Part shown: positions 56,501 through 64,000 of the stretch, piece after piece | How the letters are laid out: every line of letters begins with the position of its first letter | How positions within the stretch are numbered: position 1 is the stretch's first letter | Source of the DNA: Cyanophora paradoxa | Lineage: Eukaryota > Glaucocystophyceae > Cyanophorales > Cyanophoraceae | Length of the DNA stretch: 64,000 nucleotides | Direction of reading: 5' to 3' | Assembly (NCBI GenBank): GCA_004431415.1 | Contig: QPMI01000516.1 | Location: 124,001-188,000 of the forward strand | Notes under the pieces: generated by a model | Told to the model about the DNA's origin: nothing | Databases searched by the model: none | What the model saw: the letters and a program-made list of their open reading frames with translations, nothing else | Program-made: the position numbers and the translations under genes

Positions 56501-56970
56501 TGGGGCCCGGGCACGCGAAGACGCGCAAGGCGACGCTCGCCCTCGGCGACGTCGCCGCCCGCGCCGGCGACCTCCCCGCCGCCCGCGCCGCCTTCGACGC
56601 CCGTCCTTCGCCCGCGGGCCCGCGGCACTCTTCTGCTCCGCTTAATGCGGTGGCGGGCGCGCGCGCAGGAGCTGCTGGCGGTGAGCCGGCGCGAGTTCGG
56701 GGCCCGCAGCATCGAGGCGGCCGTCGCGTCCTGGAGGGTGCGCGCGCCGCCCGCACGCGGCCGGTGCACGCGCGCGCTCACCCGACCCGGCCGCAGCTCG
56801 GGACGGTGCTGGAGGCGCAGGGCAGGTACGGCGAGGCGGCGCGCTCGCTCGAGGCGGCGCTGGCGGCGTACGAGCGGGAGATGGGCGGCTGTGCGCCCGA
56901 GACGGCCGCCCTGCGCGACGAGCTCCGCGCCGCCCGCGACAAGGCCGAACTCGCCGCCGCCATGGCCTGA
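50597..56970 (+). CDS. Nephrocystin-3-like protein: lipidated start, DUF4062, NACHT-type NTPase, TPRs
   Basis: The ATG at 50597 gives MGCRGSKRERAAA, a probable myristoylation and palmitoylation signal. After a Pro/Ala spacer, exon 1 ends VVRVFL at 51012 and joins 51094 in phase to make FLSSTFQDMGAERDAIR, the DUF4062 signature seen in NPHP3- and TEP1-type proteins. Then come THFVAFIKGRYGW, a P-loop MLVTGDGGCGKSALLANWW (about 52490-52550), Walker B RVVLAVDGLDQ (to 52916) and winged-helix-like NTPase remnants. From about 54880 to 56970 there are at least eight 42-residue tetratricopeptide repeats of the kinesin-light-chain kind (TAAALNSLGNVQREVGNLPA, TLQNYAVLLREKGDLPAARA, TAGCMNIASLELQ and others). 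The stop is TGA at 56968-56970. Human NPHP3 has the same order, an N-myristoylated start included, and acts in the ciliary inversin compartment. A flagellar role is inferred; a STAND-type (NLR-like) sensor is the alternative. More than 25 small introns. Confidence 0.85.
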
Positions 56971-57914
56971 TTTTGCACGATTTAATTTACTGTGCAATTT
57001 GCACTTGGTATCTGCGGTCTTGTCATTGTACACTCATTTGTTTTACAACATATGCATACCTGTCATCTGTCATACTTCGAGGACCCGAGTTTTTAGTTTT
57101 TTTTTGGAGATTAGGGCCAGCCCAGGAAATTTAAGACCGTCGGACACGCTAGAGATTTGCACATTAATCGCGGAGGCGACCGCTGTGCACGTTAATCGCG
57201 GAGGCAACCGCTGATTGGATAATTCGAAGGGAAGGAAAAGAGGGGATGGTTCGACGTCGTTGCTAGAATAGTTCAGGTCGGGTCAGGTTGCTAGATTGGA
57301 TAATTCGAAGGAAAGGAAAAAGGGAAGGGAACGCGTCGACGTCGTTGCTAGAAAAGTTCAGGTCTAGAATCTAGAGGGAGCACATGCCCAGGGGAAGTTG
57401 GGCGGGAGGAAGTACGCGCAGCTGCAGCTGCCGGGGCTGCGCATGCCGAGCTCGAGAGGGGTGACACGGAGAATTGGGAAATTGGGAGGAGGAGCTCGAG
57501 CTTGCTGAAGAAAGGAACACCTGTAGAGGACGAACATGCCACTTCAAGGCTTTTGGTCCTGCCAGGCTGTGCTTAATTAGAGTACCTGCTTTCGGAGCGA
57601 GTCGCAATTGATCTCCCTCGAGTGCCTCGGTACCGGTGTGCCATCCCAAGTGCACGTGCACAGTGCACGTGCTTTTCTGGCCATGGGTCGACCTCGGTAC
57701 CGGTGTTTGTTCGGCTCTGACCTGCAGTCCTATGGCACCCGGCCCCCCTCCCCTCCCCATGGCCAGTAAACCTTTAGTTTCCCTCCCGTTCTCCCTCCGA
57801 GCCTCCCGTACGCGTGGAACTTTGGAAATCTGAAGCATAAAACGAAGTTGTAGCCAAAGTCTGGCTGCTACTAAAGCTGAAGCATAAGACGAAGTTGTAG
57901 CCAAAGTCTGGCTA
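56971..57914. other. Spacer between convergent genes with local tandem duplications
   Basis: The 3' ends of the NACHT-TPR gene (+) and the beta-helix-like gene (-) meet here. ATTAATCGCGGAGGC-ACCGCT occurs twice (about 57161 and 57190). A segment of about 90 bases beginning TTGGATAATTCGAAGG is duplicated at 57213 and 57296 with the following GTCGACGTCGTTGCTAGAA. A 40-base word starting TGAAGCATAA recurs at about 57829 and 57878. A minus-strand frame at 57371-57970 is open but has no family resemblance. Confidence 0.5.
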
Positions 57915-60260
57915 CTAGGCGATGCGTCCATTCGCGTAGAGGACGACTTGGGGGTCTGCGACGACTGCAACCTGCACAGGGCAGTTGAAGTACGCGTTCC
58001 AGTGAGCGAGTCGATTTGCCCTGTTCGCGGATCCTCCCGTGAAGCGGATGACAGCGCTGGCGCCCGCTATGCCGCTAACGCCGCAATGAATGTTGCGCCA
58101 CAACAACGCGCCCGCGCCGGCAGCAACATCCACGCTCAGCCCGGTGATGTTTGTGAATGCACTTAGGATAGCGTGCGCTGCAAAGACACTCCAGCTTAGT
58201 ACGTTCATTCATTGGTTTAACAGAGAACCAGCAAGAACTCACCATATCCAGTAGAAACACGGATTCCAGTAATGCCGCCGTTGAAATGCATGCCGCAAAG
58301 ATTGGGCTCCCCGCCTCGGACCTCGATCCCAACCGCATCTGGGGCCGGTGCTTTTACTTCCATCCACGACAGAAAGGCTTTGCCACTTGGGAACTGTGCG
58401 AAGATTAGCAACAGTCGAATGTTCGCTACATGATTTCAATGAAGACTCAAGTGATCACTTTTATTGCGAAGCCTCTTTGTCCTGGGTGTTCGACGTCAAA
58501 TCCACAGAAAACAGCATCGGACCGACACTCGATCGTGTTGGGGATCGACATTGCACCGCGGATGACGCAGGTGACCTCGTCTCGAGACGACTGTAGACCC
58601 TTGGCGCCGACCAGAGTGATGTTTCGGTTGATGACAGCTGGATTATTAAGGTTGTGCCTGCAATCTATTTAGGCTTTAGGTCCGTGTAACAGAAAGGCTT
58701 TCGCGCACACGCCAGGTCCCACATAGACAATGTCAAAGTCCTTGAGCATTCTTCCAGGAACCTGTTCTTGCAGGATAGCCTCCAGGGACATTAGATGACG
58801 CGCTGTGATGCTCGATGCCCTGAAATCAGCGACTGCCTCCAACTGCAAAACGACCGAAATTGAATAGACTGCAGCTAGCGCTGCGATCTCGAGCGCGAGC
58901 TCGAATTAAAATAAAATGGCACACCGCACTTGTATCTCGCCTTCCCATTGCCCAAATCGCACGTTTGAAGCGCTGCTCCGTGATAGCTGAATTGGACGCC
59001 ATGACAAACATTGTGCGGTAGAGGCGATGTTTGTGACGCTGAATAACACTTTCAGCAGACGCTACTCGCAGCATTTCATTTCGAAGCTGCATGTCCTGCA
59101 AGACGCATTTCAGCAGCTGCAACATGCATATGCATATGGATATGAAATCGAAGCACTCGTACGCGTATTGTTCACATGCACCTTAAGAACGAGTAGAAGT
59201 AGAAGCAGCCCGATATATGCACCTGTCGCTTGTGTGGGAACGTAGTCGTACATCCAGTCCGGAATTCGAACATCCAGTACTTCGGTGGGAGACAAATTCC
59301 TGCGAAGCAGCGCATTCGAATTCACAGCTGCAGGTGTTCTTATTCGAATTTAATTTATAGCGACGTTAACAATAGATAGCCCCCGACCTCAAACCGCAGT
59401 AGATGGCGAAGGCTATCCCGGAAAGACCTAAACAAATGCTTCCACCGATGGCCTGAGCGCCCAGCAGCAAATTGGAGTTGAACTCTTGAGCACGCAGGCT
59501 GAGCTCTCGAGCACGCAAACTAAACACGGCTGCCCAGCGCTCTCCGATATCCGCCAGTGCGAAGCTTATATGCCGTCCACCATTCTCGATCCCGTGGCCG
59601 ATGAAGTACCCCGATAAGGTCAACGGCAGAGCCACGGTCCTCACGGCCACAACCACAGCATCACCAAGCTTTGCAAACGCTGTTCGCACGTTATAATTAA
59701 ATAGAGATCGGTAGAAAGCGTAGCGCGTCGATGACGACAGCGCTGGCGCGTCAAAAACATAAAAAATTTAATAGAACCTTCGACGAGCCCATTAGACAGT
59801 CTGTCAGCACCTGCGCTCGCGGCTGACTGTGGGCTTCAAATCTTAAAAATTTCAACCTTCCAAGCATGATGCATATATATGAACCTTGCTCGATGGCCCG
59901 GCGGTGTTCAGCGCCCATATTACCGAGGCCTGCTTGAACCCATAATGCGCTATAGCTATAATATAGCTACTAGGCTAGGACTTTGGCATGCATCTTTCTT
60001 AAAAAGCAGACCTGTGGCGATTCCACCGCACAAATTCGTGCCGCCTGCGTTATTCATTTATATTCAAATCCTGCGGCATGCGCATGTGGCACTGTACATG
60101 TGGCAATCAAACCTGCGGCGAGCCCGGCATGCATGTATGCGCCGACATGTTCGGACCCGTCGCTCACGGAACGAGCCAGCCGTCTTCCAACATTATCGCC
60201 AGCCAACGCGCCTGCTAAAGCAATGCCGATTCCTACAAACGCGCTCTCGACCACACCCAT
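57915..60260 (-). CDS. Glycine-zipper membrane segment plus beta-helix-like protein, unknown function
   Basis: The ATG at 60260 (minus) starts MGVVESAFVGIGIALAGALA, a small-residue glycine-zipper helix, followed by HVGAYMHAGLAAGLIATC. The next exon (about 59690-59375) has VRTVALPLTLSGYFIGHGI and LGAQAIGGSICLGLSGIAFA, again membrane-prone. Further exons read LLRRNLSPTEVLDVRIPDWM (to about 59225), DMQLRNEMLRVASAESVIQR (about 59110-58930), VADFRASSITARHLMSLEAI with DFDIVYVGPGV (about 58835-58690), NITLVGAKGLQ with CVIRGAMSIPNTIECRSDAV (about 58640-58460), VGIEVRGGEPNLCGMHFNGG (58400-58245) and GLSVDVAAGAGALLWRNIHC to VVLYANGRIA, stop at 57915. The I-x-V/I-x-G-x rungs suggest a right-handed beta-helix as in pectate-lyase-like or FBXO11-type proteins. 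That both parts are one gene is inferred from colinearity and splice signals. Confidence 0.5.
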
Positions 60261-60690
60261 TCCAGCTGCAGCTCCCTAGTAGGAGTCTCTACGTGCGCGC
60301 GTGGCTGTATACGTAGCTGAACAGGTGCCAAGTTGAACCGCGGCCGCAGCCTGAACGTAACTTCCTGGCGAACCGATGAACGCGCCGCCGGCGCCCCCGT
60401 CGCCTTTCAAGAATCAGGAGTCTGGCGGCTCTGGCCCACCATCACGGCATGGCCAGAGGCCCAAAACGTGTATGAGCCTTCATCATGGCATAGTAGGCTC
60501 ATACTATATATGATAACTCATGCATATGATCATTACTTCAGTACCCGGGGCCGGTACATCAATGTAACATGTAGTAAGTGTCATGTACATCATCAGCCTG
60601 CATTATATATATGAAGTGACCGAGGTAATTCAGTGCCCTACGGTAATAACGGTATATGTTGTGAGCATGCGCAGTGCACAGTGCACGTAC
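60261..60690. other. Spacer before the minisatellite
   Basis: About 430 bases without a recognisable gene. It contains CATGCATATGATCATT and TATATATGATAAC words, a duplicated GGCATAGTAGGCTCATA/TATGAGCCT pair forming an inverted repeat near 60470-60505, and a GCAGTGCACAGTGCACGT palindromic word immediately before the tandem array. Confidence 0.4.
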
Positions 60691-60699
60691 TACGGTAGC

Positions 60700-63485
60700 G
60701 GACGCCGCCGACGCCTCCCGCCGACGCCGAGCGAGCCCGTGCAGCCCCGCCCGCGCCCCCCGCCCGCGCGCCGCGCGCCCCACCGCAGGAGGCCGCGCGC
60801 CGCCGCCGCCGGACGCCCAGGACGCGAGGGACGAGGCCGCTACGCCGCCGACGCCTCCGCCGACGCGAGCGAGCCCGTGCAGCCCGCCCGCGTCCCCCGC
60901 CCGCGCGCCGCGCGCCCCGCCGCAGGAGGCCGCGCGCCGCCGCCGCCGGACGCCCAGGACGCGAGGGACGAGGCCGCGACGCCGCCGACGCCTCCCGCCG
61001 ACGCCGAGCGAGCCCGTGCAGCCCCGCCCGCGTCCCCGCCCGCGCGCCGCGCGCCCCACCGCAGGAGGCCGCGCGCCGCCGCCGCCGGACGCCCAGGACG
61101 CGAGGGACGAGGCCGCTACGCCGCCGACGCCTCCCGCCGACGCCGAGCGAGCCCGTGCAGCCCCGCCCGCGCCCCCGCCCGCGCGCCGCGCGCCCCGCCG
61201 CAGGAGGCCGCGCGCCGCCGCCGCCGGACGCCCAGGACGCGAGGGGACGAGGCCGCGACGCCGCCGACGCCTCCCGCCGACGCCGAGCGAGCCCGTGCAG
61301 CCCGCCCGCGCCCCCCGCCCGCGCGCCGCGCGCCCCGCCGCAGGAGGCCGCGCGCCGCCGCCGCCGGACGCCCAGGACGCGAGGGGACGAGGCCGCGACG
61401 CCGCCGACGCCTCCCGCCGACGCCGAGCGAGCCCGTGCAGCCCGCCCGCGCCCCCGCCCGCGCGCCGCGCGCCCCACCGCAGGAGGCCGCGCGCCGCCGC
61501 CGCCGGACGCCCAGGACGCGAGGGGACGAGGCCGCGACGCCGCCGACGCCTCCCGCCGACGCCGAGCGAGCCCGTGCAGCCCCGCCCGCGTCCCCCGCCC
61601 GCGCGCCGCGCGCCCCGCCGCAGGAGGCCGCGCGCCGCCGCCGCCGGACGCCCAGGACGCGAGGGGACGAGGCCGCTACGCCGCCGACGCCTCCCGCCGA
61701 CGCCGAGCGAGCCCGTGCAGCCCCGCCCGCGCCCCCCGCCCGCGCGCCGCGCGCCCGCCGCAGGAGGCCGCGCGCCGCCGCCGCCGGACGCCCAGGACGC
61801 GAGGGACGAGGCCGCGACGCCGCCGACGCCTCCCGCCGACGCCGAGCGAGCCCGTGCAGCCCCGCCCGCGCCCCCGCCCGCGCGCCGCGCGCCCCGCCGC
61901 AGGAGGCCGCGCGCCGCCGCCGCCGGACGCCCAGGACGCGAGGGACGAGGCCGCGACGCCGCCGACGCCTCCCGCCGACGCCGAGCGAGCCCGTGCAGCC
62001 CCGCCCGCGCCCCCGCCCGCGCGCCGCGCGCCCCGCTGCAGGAGGCCGCGCGCCGCCGCCGCCGGACGCCCAGGACGCGAGGGGACGAGGCCGCTACGCC
62101 GCCGACGCCTCCCGCCGACGCCGAGCGAGCCCGTGCAGCCCCGCCCGCGCCCCCCGCCCGCGCGCCGCGCGCCCCGCCGCAGGAGGCCGCGCGACGCCGC
62201 CGCCGGACGCCCAGGACGCGAGGGGACGAGGCCGCGACGCCGCCGACGCCTCCCGCCGACGCCGAGCGAGCCCGTGCAGCCCCGCCCGCGCCCCCCGCCC
62301 GCGCGCCGCGCGCCCCGCTGCAGGAGGCCGCGCGCCGCCGCCGCCGAACGCCCAGGACGCGAGGGGACGAGGCCGCGACGCCGCCGACGCCTCCCGCCGA
62401 CGCCGAGCGAGCCCGTGCAGCCCCGCCCGCGCCCCCGCCGCGCGCCGCGCGCCCCGCCGCAGGAGGCCGCGCGACGCCGCCGCCGGACGCCCAGGACGCG
62501 AGGGACGAGGCCGCGACGCCGCCGACGCCTCCCGCCGACGCCGAGCGAGCCCGTGCAGCCCCGCCCGCGCCCCCGCCCGCGCGCCGCGCGCCCCGCCGCA
62601 GGAGGCCGCGCGCCGCCGCCGCCGGTCGCCCAGGACGCGAGGGGACGAGGCCGCTACGCCGCCGACGCCTCCGCCGACGCCGAGCGAGCCCGTGCAGCCC
62701 CGCCCGCGCCCCCGCCCGCGCGCCGCGCGCCCCGCCGCAGGAGGCCGCGCGACGCCGCCGCCGGACGCCCAGGACGCGAGGGACGAGGCCGCTACGCCGC
62801 CGACGCCTCCCGCCGACGCCGAGCGAGCCCGTGCAGCCCCGCCCGCGCCCCCCGCCCGCGCGCCGCGCGCCCCGCCGCAGGAGGCCGCGCGACGCCGCCG
62901 CCGGTCGCCCAGGACGCGAGGGGACGAGGCCGCTACGCCACCGACGCCTCCCGCCGACGCCGAGCGAGCCCGTGCAACCCCGCCCGCGCCCCCGCCCGCG
63001 CGCCGCGCGCCCCGCTGCAGGAGGCCGCGCGACGCCGCCGCGGTCGCCCAGGACGCGAGGGGACGAGGCCGCTACGCCGCCGACGCCTCCCGCCGACGCC
63101 GAGCGAGCCCGTGCAGCCCCGCCCGCGCCCCCGCCCGCGCGCCGCGCGCCCCGCCGCAGGAGGCCGCGCGCCGCCGCCGCCGGACGCCCAGGACGCGAGG
63201 GGACGAGGCCGCGACGCCGCCGACGCCTCCTGCCGACGCCGAGCGAGCCCGTGCAGCCCCGCCCGCGCCCCCGCCCGCGCGCCGCACGCCCCGCCGCAGG
63301 AGGCCGCGCGACGCCGCCGCCGGTCGCCCAGGACGCGAGGGACGAGGCCGCTACGCCACCGACGCCTCCCGCCGACGCCGAGCGAGCCCGTGCAACCCCG
63401 CCCGCGCCCCCGCCCGCGCGCCGCGCGCCCTGCCGCAGGAGGCCGCGCGACGCCGCCGCCGGTCGCCCAGGACGTGAGGGGGACC
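60700..63485. repeat. GC-rich minisatellite, about 20 copies of a 140-bp unit
   Basis: The anchor GAGCGAGCCCGTGCA occurs about 20 times between about 60729 and 63385 at spacings of 138-141 bases. Units differ by single-base indels in C runs (CCCCCGCCC, GAGGGACG versus GAGGGGACG) and by point variants (GCTACGCC versus GCGACGCC; GCGCCGCC versus GCGACGCC; GGACGCCC versus GGTCGCCC). Because unit length is not a constant multiple of three, each long ORF on either strand changes frame-phase from unit to unit, and long ORFs exist on both strands simply because stop codons are rare in this composition. I treat it as non-coding satellite DNA. Variants are partly ordered, with the GCGACGCC/GGTCGCCC types concentrated at the right. 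Confidence 0.85.
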
Positions 63486-63818
63486 CCGCTGCTGTCGGCC
63501 CGCCCCCCGCCACCACCTTGCCGACGCCAGCCGGGGGCCTGCATATGCATGCACTACAGCTGGATCTCTAGCCTGCCGTCCCTCGACTGCCCATGCAAGC
63601 AGACGCACGCACGCCGAGCATATGCATGCACATGCATCCACAGACAAAATCACCGACCTCAGGCATCTGCCCACGGACAATTGTTAACGCTAGCTACAGC
63701 TAGCTGTAGTCCTAAGACAGCCCAAACTCTGACCCGGGGGAGGAACAACCGGACGGGTACAGCAGTCAGCACCCTGGACGGCAATCCATTCGCACCGCTG
63801 GCGCGGCTGGGCGGCCGG
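63486..63818. other. Spacer right of the minisatellite
   Basis: The array ends near 63485. Palindromic ATATGCATGCA and CATATGCATGCACATGCAT words occur at 63541-63640, and CTAGCTACAGCTAGCTGTAG at about 63690-63710. The plus-strand frame that is open at the window edge is also open through most of this stretch, so a start upstream of 63819 is possible. Confidence 0.35.
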
Positions 63819-64000
63819 ATGGCGCCTGACGACGATGCTGACAGCAACGACGACCCCAACGCGGCGGCTGACCCCCGAACTGGCCGTGGCCCGGAAACCG
63901 GGCCGGGATCGAAGCGACAACGCCCGCAGTCGGCAGAGCCGGCCACCCCGTCCCGCCGCCACACGGAGAAGTCTATGCGTGGATACAGGCCGGGCGACAC
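63819..64000 (+). CDS. Partial ORF, unknown protein, runs off the right end
   Basis: The first in-frame ATG is at 63819, but the frame is open upstream from at least about 63685 (LDGNPFAPLARLGGRMAPDD). The composition is protein-like, rich in Asp, Asn, Pro and Arg (DDDADSNDDPNAAADPRTG, SKRQRPQSAEPATPSRRHTE) and unlike the Ala/Arg shadows of non-coding frames. A charged, disordered N-terminus of this sort fits many nuclear proteins or retroelement gag-like regions; nothing identifies it. The competing minus-strand frame over the same bases is less protein-like. Confidence 0.35.
   Translation, partial: MAPDDDADSNDDPNAAADPRTGRGPETGPGSKRQRPQSAEPATPSRRHTEKSMRGYRPGD

Noticed and set aside
60700-63485. 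CRISPR-like array
   Set aside because: There are no unique spacers between repeats; the whole 140-bp unit repeats head to tail, and the genome is eukaryotic.
21740-63485. Common origin of the 144-bp myosin repeat and the 140-bp minisatellite
   Set aside because: Unit lengths are close by coincidence; no shared word longer than generic GCGGCG-type strings was found between them on either strand.
60559-63571. Three overlapping ORFs of 960-985 codons on both strands across the tandem array
   Set aside because: They arise because the GC-rich unit lacks stop codons in several frames. Unit lengths of 138-141 bases shift the phase from copy to copy, and the products are low-complexity Arg/Pro/Ala or Gly/Arg/Ala strings.
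63659-64000. Minus-strand 113-codon ORF at the right edge
   Set aside because: The plus-strand frame over the same bases has a more protein-like composition (Asp, Asn, Lys, Gln), so the minus frame is taken as its shadow, at low confidence.

Overview
This window is nuclear DNA from a eukaryote. It is GC-rich, with short genes of bacterial-like spacing in places, and every recognisable protein is split into many small exons joined by short GT-AG introns and a few GC-AG introns. Donor sites are mostly GTGCGC or GTACCCC, and intron interiors are often almost pure C. The gene set is an F-box/LRR pair, a pentatricopeptide (PPR) protein, a class-unassigned myosin, a bHLH factor, a membrane subtilase and a nephrocystin-3-like NACHT/TPR protein. 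Together with the codon and alanine bias this suggests a flagellated, organelle-bearing protist, most plausibly a microalga of the haptophyte or pelagophyte kind. That placement is inference; there is no rRNA or other marker here.

Layout: 1-2.7 kb no clear gene; 2.7-7.8 kb secreted or type I membrane subtilisin-like protease with a PPC-like domain (+); 9.4-10.3 kb two-exon bHLH-type regulator (+); 12.4-26.1 kb myosin heavy chain with an exceptionally long Ala/Glu/Arg-rich repetitive coiled-coil tail (+); 26.4-28.3 kb F-box/LRR-like protein (-), divergent from the 29.1-37.1 kb PPR-like protein built of two full and one degenerate tandem copies of an intron-containing module (+); 37.9-40.4 kb second F-box-like/LRR-like protein (+); 41.0-42.7 kb Cys-rich protein of unknown function with a recent two-exon duplication (-); 44.9-47.7 kb protein with an MGCGCS lipidation start (-); 48.1-50.0 kb AMN1-type LRR protein (+); 50.6-57.0 kb DUF4062-NACHT-TPR protein (+); 57.9-60.3 kb glycine-zipper plus beta-helix-like protein (-); 60.7-63.5 kb minisatellite of about 20 copies of a 140-bp unit; and a partial ORF running off the right end.

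The most interesting signal is not one gene. In at least ten places an intron (or the stretch beside an exon) carries one or more imperfect or perfect copies of the adjoining exon edge, including the splice junction. In two cases the repeat offset equals the intron length exactly (85 and 73 nt). This is what intron birth and growth by tandem duplication across AG|GT, or by an introner-like insertion with target duplication, should leave behind. Gene models below are hand-spliced: most junctions in the myosin motor and bHLH gene were phase-checked, while others are approximate.
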